Of a DNA stretch of 64,000 nt, positions 53,926-62,304 are shown piece after piece. Numbering within the stretch: the first letter of the stretch is position 1; every line of letters starts with the position of its first letter. Source of the stretch: Actinophytocola gossypii (lineage in GTDB: Bacteria; Actinomycetota; Actinomycetes; Mycobacteriales; Pseudonocardiaceae); contig NZ_JAFFZE010000012.1 in NCBI RefSeq assembly GCF_025165815.1, forward strand, positions 310,001 to 374,000, given 5' to 3'. Position numbers and translations under genes: made by a program. The notes under the pieces are model-generated. The model saw only the letters and a program-made list of their open reading frames with translations, was not told where the DNA came from and searched no databases.

Positions 53926-54018
53926 CGGGGGTCTTCCAGCGAATAGCCCAGTACATTTCGATTCATCGACCGCCGAGGTGAACCTCGCACCACCTGCGGC
54001 TGATTTGCCGGTTCCCGG

Positions 54019-55059
54019 TCAGCGGGTGGCGCGGAGGAGCTTGCGCACCACGTAGCGGGCGTCGCGGCCGACGCCACGGAGGGTGGCCGAGGCGAAGCTG
54101 CGCTGCCATTCCATGCCGACGAACCCGAGTCCCGGGTGGACGGTGGACAGGCCCCGCGAGTGCGCAACGGCATCGGGGTCCAGGTAGGGCAGGGCGGGAC
54201 GGTATCCGGTGGCGAGGATGATCGTGTCGACGTGCTCGCGGCTGCCGTCCGGCCAGGTGACCGCACCGCCGTCGATGGCGGTGAACACGCGGCGTTCGTC
54301 GGGGCGACCGGCGGTGATGGCGCGGCGGTGGCTACCGTCGTCGTTGACCGGCATGTGTGGCGGGTTCTTGATCAGGTGCCCGATCGGCAGGTGGTCGAAC
54401 CCGCTGGCCACCGACCAGAAGTGCACGTCCCGGCCCCAGGGCCGTCGGGGCGCGAACCTCACGGGACGGCGGGTGGCGAGGGTGACGGTGGCGTGCTCGG
54501 CGAGCTCGACGCCGACCTGCACGGCCGTGTTGGCGGCGCCGACCACGACCACCCGCTGGCCGGTGAACGGGCTGGGTTCGCGGTAGTCGGCGGAGTGCAA
54601 CACCGTGCCGGTGAACGACCCCAGGCCGGGAAGCGCGGGCCGGTACGGCCGGCTGAACGCGCCGGAGGCGGCGATCACGATCGGCGTGGTGAGTACCGAG
54701 CCGTCCTCGACGCGGACCGTGAACCCGCGCTCGGCCGGGCGGACGGCGGTCACGCGCTGCCCGGTGCGAATGTCGACGTTGAGTTCGTCGGCGAGGTGTT
54801 TGGCGTAGCGGCGCAGGTAGTCGACCACCTCGTCGCGGTGCGGGTAATGGTCCGGATCGCCGGGGAACGCCATGCCGGTCAGCGCGCTGTACCGGGCCGG
54901 GGAGAACAGGGTCAGACTGTCGTAGTACGACGGCCAGGAACCGACCGGTTCCGGACCGGCCTCGAGCACCACGGGCGTCCGGCCGGCCTGGCGCAGGGCG
55001 TACGCGGCCGCGAGGCCGGCCTGCCCGCCACCGACCACTGTCGCGTCGATCTCGGTCAT
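54019..55059 (-). CDS. Flavin-dependent monooxygenase-like protein of the arsenic island (ArsO-like)
   Basis: A 346-residue FAD/NAD(P)-binding protein: FAD loop ATVVGGGQAGLAAAYALRQAG at residues 5-25, the second nucleotide loop VVVVGAANTAVQVGVELAEH near 169-188 and the ATGYRP signature. Proteins of this type are common in ars islands, where their precise reaction on arsenicals is unsettled. It is the third gene of an operon with the flavoprotein and MFS genes, overlapping MFS by four bases. Confidence 0.82.
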   Translation of the reverse strand: MTEIDATVVGGGQAGLAAAYALRQAGRTPVVLEAGPEPVGSWPSYYDSLTLFSPARYSALTGMAFPGDPDHYPHRDEVVDYLRRYAKHLADELNVDIRTGQRVTAVRPAERGFTVRVEDGSVLTTPIVIAASGAFSRPYRPALPGLGSFTGTVLHSADYREPSPFTGQRVVVVGAANTAVQVGVELAEHATVTLATRRPVRFAPRRPWGRDVHFWSVASGFDHLPIGHLIKNPPHMPVNDDGSHRRAITAGRPDERRVFTAIDGGAVTWPDGSREHVDTIILATGYRPALPYLDPDAVAHSRGLSTVHPGLGFVGMEWQRSFASATLRGVGRDARYVVRKLLRATR

Positions 55060-56258
55060 GACATGTCCTTACTCGGGATGGTCGAAAGGGAGAACGTGGC
55101 CCCGGCCGCCGCGATGGCGCCGAGGACGAGGAAGGCGGTGCTGTAGCTGCCGAGCAGGTCGGCGAGAACCGCGCCGGCGAACGGCGCGAGCGCCATGGTG
55201 ATCGTCATCGGGGCGGACAGCAGCCCGGTGAGGTGGCCGTAGTGCCGGCGGCCCCACCGGTCGGTGACCGCGGTGGCCTGCAGCAGGGTGAACACCCCGC
55301 GCGCCATGCCGGCCACGACCGCGCCCGTGACCAGCGCCGGACCGGTGGTCAGCAGGCCGAGCGCCGCGGTGGTCGCGGCGATCGCGAGCAGGATGCCCGT
55401 GGTGCGCGCGAGCACGCTGGTGCGGCGCACGAGCGTGGCGTAGCCGAGCCGGCCGACGACCTGTCCGGCGCCACCGAGCCCGAGCGCGACCGCGGCCACC
55501 CCGGTCGACACACCGCGTTCGGCCAGCAGCGGCACCAGGTTGATCACCGCGGCGAACGTGGCGAGCGCGGTCAGGCTCAACGCCACGGCCAGCAGCACGA
55601 ACGGCCCGCTGCGCGCGACGCGTCGAGGCCCGGTGTGGGCGCGCCCCGGCTCGGGTTCCGGCCGGGGTGGCCACGGCAGCCGCAGCCCGAACCAGTGCGC
55701 CGGCACCGTGACCACCGCGAGGACCGCGGCCAACACGAGGTAGGTCCCGCGCCAGTCCAGCCGCGTGGCGAGCGCGGCGGTCAGCGGGGCGAACACCGTG
55801 CTGGCCAGCCCGCCCGCGAGCGTGAGCACGGTCAGCGCGCGCACCGGATCGGGTCCGTACCAGCGGGTCAGCGCGGCGAACGCGGGCGGGTAGAGCACCG
55901 CGCCCATCGCCGCACCGACCAGCAGCCAGGCCGCGACGAACCACACCAGGCTCGACGCCGTCGCGACCGCGACCACCGCGGGGACGGCGAGCACCGAGCC
56001 CGCGGTCATCACCTCGCGCGGCCCGTACCGGTCCAGCCACCGGCCGACCGGAATTCCGATCAGCGCGGCGACCAGCTGGCTGGCCGACAGCGCCGCGGTG
56101 ATCGCCGCGGTCGACCAGCCCGTGGCAGCCGTGATGTCGCCGGCCAGCACCGGGAACGCGTAGTACAACACGCCCCAGCTGGTGATCTGCGTCGCGCACA
56201 ATGTCGACAGCGCCAGCCGCCGCCCCGAATCGGTGAGCAGGTCCGCCTCGGTCGCCAC
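55056..56258 (-). CDS. MFS transporter of the arsenic island
   Basis: A 400-residue, 12-segment major facilitator protein. The loop 2-3 motif appears as GIPVGRWLDRYGPREVM. Early sequence LCATQITSWGVLYYAFPVLAGDITAATGWSTAAITAA is typical of a large actinomycete MFS group. It does not look like ArsJ. It sits between two flavin enzymes and opposite an ArsR-ArsN gene, so export of a modified (oxidised, methylated or acetylated) arsenical or a related antibiotic is the simplest guess. It is nine bases downstream of the flavoprotein gene. Confidence 0.85.
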   Translation of the reverse strand: MATEADLLTDSGRRLALSTLCATQITSWGVLYYAFPVLAGDITAATGWSTAAITAALSASQLVAALIGIPVGRWLDRYGPREVMTAGSVLAVPAVVAVATASSLVWFVAAWLLVGAAMGAVLYPPAFAALTRWYGPDPVRALTVLTLAGGLASTVFAPLTAALATRLDWRGTYLVLAAVLAVVTVPAHWFGLRLPWPPRPEPEPGRAHTGPRRVARSGPFVLLAVALSLTALATFAAVINLVPLLAERGVSTGVAAVALGLGGAGQVVGRLGYATLVRRTSVLARTTGILLAIAATTAALGLLTTGPALVTGAVVAGMARGVFTLLQATAVTDRWGRRHYGHLTGLLSAPMTITMALAPFAGAVLADLLGSYSTAFLVLGAIAAAGATFSLSTIPSKDMS

Positions 56259-56267
56259 CGGTATCGA

Positions 56268-57638
56268 TCAGCGGGTCGCCGACAGGGGCGGGGACGGCTG
56301 CTCGGCCGGTGCCCCGCATGATCCGCCCGCCGAGCTGTCGTCGGGTGCGGCGCACGAGCCACCCTCCCGCGCTGGTTCGTCGACCAGCCCGCCGCCGCCG
56401 CACACACCCGTCTCCGGCAACACCAACTCGACGAGCTCCGCCGCGGCGTGGTCGCCGGCGAGCGCGGCCGCGATCGAGCGGGTCTGCTCGTACCCGGTCA
56501 GCGCGAGGAACGTCGGTGCGCGGCCGTAGCTCTTCATCCCGACCAGGAACACGTTCGGCTCCGGGTGCGAGAGTTCCGTGACGCCGTGCGGGTACACGGT
56601 GCCGCACGAGTGGACGTTCGGGTCGATCAGCGGCGCCAGCGCGACCGGCGCCTGCAGCGTCGCGTCCAGCTCCAGGCGCACCTCCGACAGCCACGACAGG
56701 TCCGGCCGGAACCCGGTGAGCACCACCACCTCGTCCACACCGGACACCTCGTGCCCGTCGGACGAGACGAGGGTCAGTCGCCCGTCGGTGGCGTGCTCGA
56801 CCGCCTCGGTGCGGAATCCCGGCACGACCTCGATCCGCCCGGACTCGACCGCCGCCTTCGCCCGCGACCCCAACGCCCCGCGCGCCGGCAACTGGTCGGC
56901 GTCACCACCGCCGAACGCCGCGCCCACCTCGCCCCGCCGCAGCAGCCAGGTGATCCTGGTCGACGGCTCCTCCTCGGCCACCCCGGCCAGCGCGACCAGC
57001 GCGGTCAACGCCGAGTGGCCGCTGCCCGCGACCACCACATGCCGCCCCGCGTACCGAGCGCGCACGACGCCGTCGTCCAGGTTCGGCACCCGATACACGA
57101 TCCGATCCGCCGCCGTGGCCTCGCCGACCGCGGGGAACCCGTCACCACCCAGCGGGTTGGGCGACCCCCACGTGCCGGACGCGTCGACCACGGCGCGCGC
57201 GGTGATCCGCTCCTCACCGCTCGCGGCGCGCACATGCACGGTCAGCGGCTGGCTGTCCCGACCCGCGTCGACCACCCGATCCCGGCCACGGCGAGCCACG
57301 CCCACCACTTGGGCACCGAACCGCACCCGGTCCCCCAGCGCCTCGGCCAACGGCCGCAGGTACCGGGTCGCCCAGTCCGCGCCCGTCGGGTACTCGTCGT
57401 GGGCGGGATGCGTCCAGCCACGGGCCTCGAGCAGGCGGCGGGCGGCCGGGTCGACCAACTCCGCCCACCGCGAGAACAGGCGGACGTGGTGCCACTGCGC
57501 CACCGCCGCACCAGCCTGCTCGCCGCGCTCCAGCACCAGCGGCTCCAGACCACGCTCCACCAGCTCGGCCGCCGCCGCCAGCCCCACCGGCCCGGCACCG
57601 ACCACCACCACGGGCAACTCCACCATCACACGCCCCAT
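56268..57638 (-). CDS. FAD/NAD(P)-binding flavoprotein with Cys-containing tail
   Basis: A 456-residue flavoprotein. The FAD loop is VVVVGAGPVGLAAAAELVERG and the second nucleotide loop VVVAGSGHSALTALVALAG. Later motifs are VVLTGFRPDLSWL and PNVFLVGMKSYGRAPTFLALTGYEQTRSI. The C-terminus is an unusual flexible tail with three Cys in Gly/Ala/Pro-rich repeats (ETGVCGGGG, GGSCAAP, GGSCGAP), which could bind trivalent arsenic. The ATG at 57638 may be replaced by the one at 57626, which has GGGG upstream. First gene of the flavoprotein-MFS-monooxygenase operon, and divergent from arsR-arsN. Confidence 0.85.
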   Translation of the reverse strand: MGRVMVELPVVVVGAGPVGLAAAAELVERGLEPLVLERGEQAGAAVAQWHHVRLFSRWAELVDPAARRLLEARGWTHPAHDEYPTGADWATRYLRPLAEALGDRVRFGAQVVGVARRGRDRVVDAGRDSQPLTVHVRAASGEERITARAVVDASGTWGSPNPLGGDGFPAVGEATAADRIVYRVPNLDDGVVRARYAGRHVVVAGSGHSALTALVALAGVAEEEPSTRITWLLRRGEVGAAFGGGDADQLPARGALGSRAKAAVESGRIEVVPGFRTEAVEHATDGRLTLVSSDGHEVSGVDEVVVLTGFRPDLSWLSEVRLELDATLQAPVALAPLIDPNVHSCGTVYPHGVTELSHPEPNVFLVGMKSYGRAPTFLALTGYEQTRSIAAALAGDHAAAELVELVLPETGVCGGGGLVDEPAREGGSCAAPDDSSAGGSCGAPAEQPSPPLSATR

Positions 57639-57640
57639 TC

Positions 57641-57718
57641 ATCGATCCAGCTCGATTGATCAGAGTGGACTGTATCGACGGTCGTCGATTGACGCAACCA
57701 TCGACCCTGGTCGATAAT
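57641..57718. promoter_or_regulatory. Overlapping divergent ars promoters with three inverted repeats
   Basis: Plus strand: TTGACG (57689-57694), 18-base spacer, GATAAT (57713-57718), predicting a start at the ATG 57725 itself. Minus strand: TTGCGT (57697-57692), 17-base spacer, TACAGT (57674-57669). The two -35 boxes overlap. ATCGAC-GGTC-GTCGAT (57674-57689) fills the minus promoter spacer and ATCGAC-CCTG-GTCGAT (57700-57715) the plus one. A third, looser copy, ATCGATCCAGCTCGAT, is at 57641-57656, next to the flavoprotein start. An ArsR dimer at these sites would block both directions. Confidence 0.75.
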
Positions 57719-57724
57719 GGGCGT

Positions 57725-58600
57725 ATGACGATCGCCACCCCGCGGACGGCCCCCGCTCACCCGGTACTGCCCGACGCGGAGGCCGCGACCTACGCCGAGT
57801 GGTTCGCCTGCCTGTCCGAGCCCACCAGGGTCCGCCTGCTGCACGCCGTCGCCACCACCCCCGGCGGACTCAGCGTCGGCGCGCTGACCGACCTGCTCGG
57901 CATCAGCCAGTCCACCTGCTCGCACCACGTGCGCAAGCTCGCCGACGTCGGCTTCCTCCTGCTGCACAAGGAAGGCACCAGCACCCGGGTCACCGTCAAC
58001 CAAGCCTGCTGCGCCGGCCTACCCCACGCCGCCGACGCGGTGATGGGCCTGCTCGCACCCCGCCCCTGCTGCCCCGAGGACGTGCCAGCCGACGTCACGG
58101 TCCGCGCCATGGAGCCTCGCGACTGGCCGGCGGTACGCCGCATCTACGCCGAGGGCATCGCCACCGGCCTCGCCACCTTCGACACCACCGTCCCCAGCCG
58201 CGCCACCCTCGACGCCCAGTGGCTGCCCGACCACCGCTGGGTCGCCGAAACCGGCGACGAGAACAACCGCGAAGTCGTCGGCTGGACCGCGCTGTCCCCG
58301 GTCTCCGCCCGCGAGTGCTACGCCGGCGTCGCCGAAAGCTCCATCTACGTCGCCGACGGCCACCGCGGCCGCGGGATCGGCAAAGCCCTCATCCGTCAGC
58401 AAGTCCTCGCCGCCGACGAAGCCGACCTCTGGACCCTGCAAACCGCGATCCTCACCGAGAACCGCGCCAGCATCGCCCTGCACCACGCCGCCGGCTACCG
58501 CACCGTCGGCATCCGCGAACGCATCGCCCAGGTCAACGACACCTGGCACGACACCGTCCTCATCGAACGCCGCGCCGACACCGTCACCTGCCCCAGTTGA
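57725..58600 (+). CDS. ArsR repressor fused to ArsN-type N-acetyltransferase
   Basis: A 291-residue fusion. Residues about 18-100 are an ArsR winged helix (FACLSEPTRVRLLHAVATTPGGLSVGALTDLLGISQSTCSHHVRKLADVGFL). Cys pairs at 95-96 (NQACCAG) and 115-116 (PRPCCP) resemble C-terminal arsenic sites. Residues about 125-288 are a GNAT domain of the phosphinothricin-acetyltransferase type: IYAEGIATGLATFDTTVPS, acetyl-CoA loop HRGRGIGKALI, and HHAAGYRTVGIRERIAQVNDTWHDT. ArsN proteins acetylate arsinothricin or phosphinothricin. There is no ribosome site and the -10 lies six bases upstream, so the message is probably leaderless. The fusion joins sensing and detoxification in one chain. Confidence 0.92.
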   Translation: MTIATPRTAPAHPVLPDAEAATYAEWFACLSEPTRVRLLHAVATTPGGLSVGALTDLLGISQSTCSHHVRKLADVGFLLLHKEGTSTRVTVNQACCAGLPHAADAVMGLLAPRPCCPEDVPADVTVRAMEPRDWPAVRRIYAEGIATGLATFDTTVPSRATLDAQWLPDHRWVAETGDENNREVVGWTALSPVSARECYAGVAESSIYVADGHRGRGIGKALIRQQVLAADEADLWTLQTAILTENRASIALHHAAGYRTVGIRERIAQVNDTWHDTVLIERRADTVTCPS

Positions 58601-58903
58601 CCAAGGGGGTCCACCGGGCATCCGCGCCGGACCTCAACGGCCGCGCGGTACGGGCAGTTGCTCCCGGCCCCGGTTCTCCTATCAGGCGGTCAGGAGTTGG
58701 CACGCGTCGCCGACCTCGGTCACCCGCCACACCGCGTCCTCCCATGGGCGAAGCTGGGGGCAACGCCACCGTCCGCCACCTAGCTACGCCACAGCTGAAA
58801 CACCGCCTGGTCCGGTCGGCCAACTGGAACGCGGCTCCCCGCCCAGGACTCTTGCGCTCGTTCCTTAGCAACGCTTACAGTCAGCCGACCCGACTTTTGG
58901 CGA
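58601..58903. other. 303-base gap without a gene
   Basis: Between the ArsR-ArsN gene and the Tat-secreted protein. I see no domain-bearing frame on either strand and no obvious hairpin. The last 20 bases hold the probable promoter of the next gene. Confidence 0.5.
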
Positions 58904-58909
58904 TAGGAT
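58904..58909 (+). promoter_or_regulatory. Possible -10 box, start region of the Tat-secreted isomerase-like gene
   Basis: TAGGAT ends seven bases before the ATG at 58917. The same bases also hold AGGA, which could be a weak ribosome site eight bases from the ATG, so leaderless and leadered readings are both possible. Confidence 0.35.
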
Positions 58910-58916
58910 GCAAAAG

Positions 58917-59816
58917 ATGGCTGGTTTTGAACGAAAGTCGTCACGCAGGGGTTTCATTCGCGGTGCCGGGGCGGTGGCCGTGCTCGGCGCGGCCTCGCTG
59001 GCGGCGCCGGGCACCGCCGCCGCGGCGAGCCCGAGCCACGGCCGTCCCGTGCCGCCCGGCAAGATCGGCTTCCAGCTGTACTCGGTGCGGAGCATGCTGG
59101 CCGAGGACCCGGAGGGCACGCTGGCGATGATCGCCGACGCCGGCTATTCGGAGATCGAACCCGCCTACGACTACGGGAACCGCACGCCCGAGCAGTTCCG
59201 CGGGATCGTCGACGACAACGGTCTGAAGGTCGTCGGCAGCCACCACAACCCCTACGACTTCCGCGGCGACCTCGCCGAGGTCACCTTCGAGCGGGCCGTC
59301 ACGCTCGGCCAGAAGTACGTCGGCGTCTCCTACATGGACGGCCAGCAGACCGCGGACGGCTACCGGCGGATGGCCGAGGAGATGAACCGTTGGGGTGAGG
59401 CCGCGAAGTCCTACGGCCTGCGCTGGTACGCGCACCTGCACGACAACGAGTTCGAAACCGACCCGGACACCGGCGAGGTCCTGTTCGACATCTGGCTCGC
59501 CGAGACCGACCCGAAGTCGGTGTGGTTCGAACTGGACCTGTACTGGATCCTGCGTGCGGGCGCCGACCCGATCCACTACATCGACCGGTACCCGACCAGG
59601 TTCCCGCTGTTCCACCTCAAGGACGGCGTTCCGACCGAGGGCATCGAAACCGACCTCGGCGAGGGCACCGTCGACTTCCCGAGCATCCTGTCGCACCTGC
59701 GGAGCCTCGGCTCGCACCACTTCGTGGTCGAGCGCGACGAGCAACCAGACCCGGTGCGCACCGCCAGGGTCTCCTACGACTACCTCAGGAGCATCCGGGT
59801 CCCCCGGTCCTGCTGA
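58917..59816 (+). CDS. Tat-secreted sugar phosphate isomerase/epimerase-like TIM-barrel protein
   Basis: A 299-residue protein whose N-terminus is a classic twin-arginine signal: KSSRRGFIRGAGAVAVLGAASLAAPGTAAAA, with cleavage near residue 36. The mature part is an AP-endonuclease-2-type barrel: KIGFQLYSVRSMLAEDPEGTLAMIADAGYSEIEPAYDYG, then SHHNPYDF, LRWYAHLHDNEFE, VWFELDLYWILRAGADP and RFPLFHLKDG. Tat export suggests a metal or cofactor loaded in the cytoplasm. Secreted members of this family are often of unknown function. The ATG at 58917 is chosen; one nine bases earlier overlaps the putative promoter. Confidence 0.85.
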   Translation: MAGFERKSSRRGFIRGAGAVAVLGAASLAAPGTAAAASPSHGRPVPPGKIGFQLYSVRSMLAEDPEGTLAMIADAGYSEIEPAYDYGNRTPEQFRGIVDDNGLKVVGSHHNPYDFRGDLAEVTFERAVTLGQKYVGVSYMDGQQTADGYRRMAEEMNRWGEAAKSYGLRWYAHLHDNEFETDPDTGEVLFDIWLAETDPKSVWFELDLYWILRAGADPIHYIDRYPTRFPLFHLKDGVPTEGIETDLGEGTVDFPSILSHLRSLGSHHFVVERDEQPDPVRTARVSYDYLRSIRVPRSC

Positions 59817-59962
59817 GCCAGCGGCCGTTCGCGTCACTCCACACCGGACCGTTCCCGCCCCGCGGTGATCCGACGATCCCGCGGAGCGGGAGGGGTCGGG
59901 GGGTGGACGACGTCGGTGGTGGTGCCGAGCGCGGTCGGTTCGTTCCCGGCGCCTCGGCGGCA

Positions 59963-59968
59963 TAGTCT
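59963..59968 (+). promoter_or_regulatory. Probable -10 box of the LLM oxidoreductase gene
   Basis: TAGTCT (TANNNT type) ends seven bases before the GTG at 59976. No ribosome site lies between, which fits a leaderless message. No strong -35 is visible. Confidence 0.4.
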
Positions 59969-59975
59969 TTGGGGC

Positions 59976-60818
59976 GTGTTGATCGGTGTGAACGTCCCCA
60001 ACTTCGGGCCCGGCAGCCGCCCCGCCGTACTGCGCGACTGGGCGCGCACGGTGGAAGGCCTCGGGTTCGACCTGCTCATGGTGTCCGACCACGTCGTGAT
60101 CACCTCCGACGTGGCCGCGCAGTACCCGGCACCCTTCTACGAACCGTTCACCACGCTGTCCTGGCTCGCCGGGGTCACCGACCGGATCACCCTCGGCACG
60201 ACGGTGCTCATCGCGCCGTACCGGCATCCCCTGCTCGTCGCCAGGATGGCGGCGAACCTGAACGACCTGAGCGGCGGCAGGTTCGTGCTCGGGGTCGGCG
60301 TCGGCTGGGCCCGGCAGGAGTTCGAGGCGCTCGGTGCGCCGTTCCACCGCCGGGGCGCGCTGACCGACGAGCTGATCACGACCGTCCGCGAGGCGTGGCG
60401 GGACGAGGGCTACCGCGCCGGCGACATCCCGATCTGGGTCGGCGGGCACAGCGACGGCGCGCTGCGGCGGGTGGTCCGGCTCGGCGACGCCTGGCACCCG
60501 CTGCGACAGACCCCCGAGGACTGGCGGAAGTACCTGGCCCGCCTGAAGGAGATCGCCGACGAGGAGGGCCGCCCGGTGCCCGCCCTGGCCCCACGCGTCC
60601 TGTTGCGACTGACCGACGCGCCGGTGGACGACAGGCGGCTCGGCGAGGGCACGCTCGACCAGGTGACCCACGACCTCGAACAGCTGCGCGCGGACGGCGT
60701 CCGGGCGGTGGTGCTTGACCCGTACGCGGGCGACCCCGAGGAGACCCGGCACCCGCGGGCGGCGTGGCGCATGCTGGCCGCCGTCCGAGAAGCGTTGCCA
60801 GAGAGGGAGATCCAGTGA
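59976..60818 (+). CDS. LLM-class F420-dependent oxidoreductase
   Basis: A 280-residue luciferase-like protein of the F420 type: VLIGVNVPNFGPGS at the N-terminus, GLGFDLLMVSDHVVI, ITLGTTVLIAPYRHPLLVARMAANLNDLSGGRFVLGVGVGW and IPIWVGGHSDGALRRVVRLGDAWHP. The start is a GTG at 59976 or the next-codon TTG. The C-terminus ends in the same bases as the next start: its TGA (60816-60818) overlaps the GTG of the deaminase gene (60815-60817). The substrate is unknown; coupling to a deaminase suggests a nitrogen-heterocycle pathway. Confidence 0.88.
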   Translation: MLIGVNVPNFGPGSRPAVLRDWARTVEGLGFDLLMVSDHVVITSDVAAQYPAPFYEPFTTLSWLAGVTDRITLGTTVLIAPYRHPLLVARMAANLNDLSGGRFVLGVGVGWARQEFEALGAPFHRRGALTDELITTVREAWRDEGYRAGDIPIWVGGHSDGALRRVVRLGDAWHPLRQTPEDWRKYLARLKEIADEEGRPVPALAPRVLLRLTDAPVDDRRLGEGTLDQVTHDLEQLRADGVRAVVLDPYAGDPEETRHPRAAWRMLAAVREALPEREIQ

Positions 60819-61231
60819 ACCAGGAACACCTGCGACGAGCGATCGCGCTGGCCGCCGAGGCACGCGCGGCCGGCAACCCGCCGTTCGGCTCGCTCCTGGC
60901 CGGTCCGGACGGCTCGGTGCTGGTGGAGGAACGCAACACCACCCTCACCGACGACGACATCACAGCGCACCCCGAACTGAAGGTGGCCCGCTGGGCGGCA
61001 CAGCAGCTGGACCCGGTGACGGCGGCGAGAACCACCATGTACACCAGCTGCGAACCGTGCGGGATGTGCGCGGGCGCGCTGTCCCGTTCCGGGATCGGAC
61101 GGGTGGTCTTCGCCCTGTCCGGCGCGCAGCTCGGCGAACTGCGCACCGCGGGCGACTTCCCCGCCGTGCCGACCGACGGCCCACACCTGTACGAGGAGGC
61201 GAAGACCCCGGTCGAGGGCTACTACCCATGA
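60815..61231 (+). CDS. Nucleoside/nucleobase deaminase (CDA fold)
   Basis: A 138-residue zinc deaminase. Zinc ligands are His52 (H-P-E, catalytic Glu54) and the PCxxC Cys82 and Cys85 in SCEPCGMC. The H-P-E in place of the usual H-A-E and the following LKVARWA fit the guanine/cytosine deaminase and TadA-like small deaminases. Length is normal. Its GTG start overlaps the LLM stop, so translation is coupled. The nucleobase or related amine attacked is not known. Confidence 0.88.
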   Translation: MNQEHLRRAIALAAEARAAGNPPFGSLLAGPDGSVLVEERNTTLTDDDITAHPELKVARWAAQQLDPVTAARTTMYTSCEPCGMCAGALSRSGIGRVVFALSGAQLGELRTAGDFPAVPTDGPHLYEEAKTPVEGYYP

Positions 61232-61615
61232 CAAGGCTCGCGGTGGCACGAACCTGCCCGTCATGGACGATCGACCACCGCCCGGTGCGGACACTCGCTC
61301 GGGACTGCCACCCACCGCGGCCGGCGTGGTGCGCGACAGCGAACGGCCCGGCATAGGCGGCGTTCGCCTCAGCCAGTCCATCGCTGGGTGGCGACGGAAG
61401 CCGCCGGTCCCAGCGATGGCGTGTTCGTGCACGACGATCCCGTCCCGGACGTCGACCATCGCGTGCAGCCGGGCTGTCCGTGGCTGTCGACCGACCACGA
61501 GTCCCGCCAGACCGCGCTAGGAGCGGTGCTCGACGCCGGGTTTCACCCGATGTGCACCGTCCGCACGTCGGTGCGGCGGGAGCGGGCCAGTGCCAGCCCG
61601 CCGAGGACCGCGCCG
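61232..61615. other. 384-base stretch with possible gene remnants
   Basis: No intact gene is seen. On the minus strand, just left of the truncated regulator, LVGAVLGGLALARSRRTDVRTVHIG followed by a stop looks like the membrane-anchored C-terminus of some protein (about 61541-61618). A plus-strand frame near 61470-61590 (GAVLDAGFHPMCTVRTSV) is weakly GNAT-like. Both are fragments at best. The stretch looks like rearrangement debris. Confidence 0.35.
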
Positions 61616-61620
61616 ACCAG

Positions 61621-62115
61621 ATGCCGGGCATCGACGGCATCGAGGCGACCAGGCGCATCGCCGCGGACCCGACCCTGGCGCGGGTGCACGTGGTCATCCT
61701 GACCAACTACGGCTTGGACGAGTACGTCTTCAACGCGCTGCGTGCCGGCGCGGCCGGCTTCCTCGTCAAGGACATCGTGCCGGAGGACTTCCTGCACGCC
61801 ATACGCGTCGCCGCGCGCGGCGACGCCCTCCTCGCACCCTCGATCACCCGCAAACTGATCAACCGGTACGTCACCCAGCCACTCGACAACGGCACCGGCA
61901 CGGGGCTCGAGGAACTGACCAACCGCGAACGCGAGGCCGTCGTCCTGGTCGCGCGGGGCCTGTCCAACGACGAGATCGCCGACCGCATGGTGATCAGCCC
62001 GATGACCGCGAAAACCCACATCAACCGAGCCATGACCAAACTCCACGCCCGCGACCGCGCCCAACTCGTAGTCCTCGCCTACGAATCCGGCCTGGTAACC
62101 CCGCGCAACTCCTGA
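61621..62115 (+). pseudogene. 5'-truncated NarL/FixJ-type response regulator
   Basis: What remains is the second half of a receiver domain (MPGIDGIEATRRIAADP, VVILTNYGLDEYVFNALRAGAAGFLVKD with the conserved Lys) and a complete LuxR-type helix-turn-helix (LTNREREAVVLVARGLSNDEIADRMVISPMTAKTHINRAMTKLHARDRAQLVVLAYESGLV). The first 50 or so residues, with the acidic pocket and the phospho-acceptor Asp, are gone. The homology begins abruptly at about 61616. No partner kinase is nearby. A short product from the ATG at 61621 could still bind DNA constitutively, but decay is more likely. Confidence 0.75.
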
Positions 62116-62304
62116 CATCCACGGTCCGCGGAGGGCCCGCCGCGGCTGTACCGCACCCGGACCCAACGCGACTCGGCTCGCCGGAACCCGGACTGCCGGG
62201 TGAGTTCGCGGCGAGGGTGGCCCGGCACCGGGACTCGACGGCCGCCGGATCGCGTGCCGTGTCGACCATCGGGGCCGCCCGATCCGGCACCACCGTCATG
62301 ATGC

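Noticed and set aside
56268-56420. An LPETG motif near the flavoprotein C-terminus, as in sortase substrates.
   Set aside because: There is no signal peptide, no membrane segment after the motif and no basic tail. The protein is a cytoplasmic FAD enzyme.
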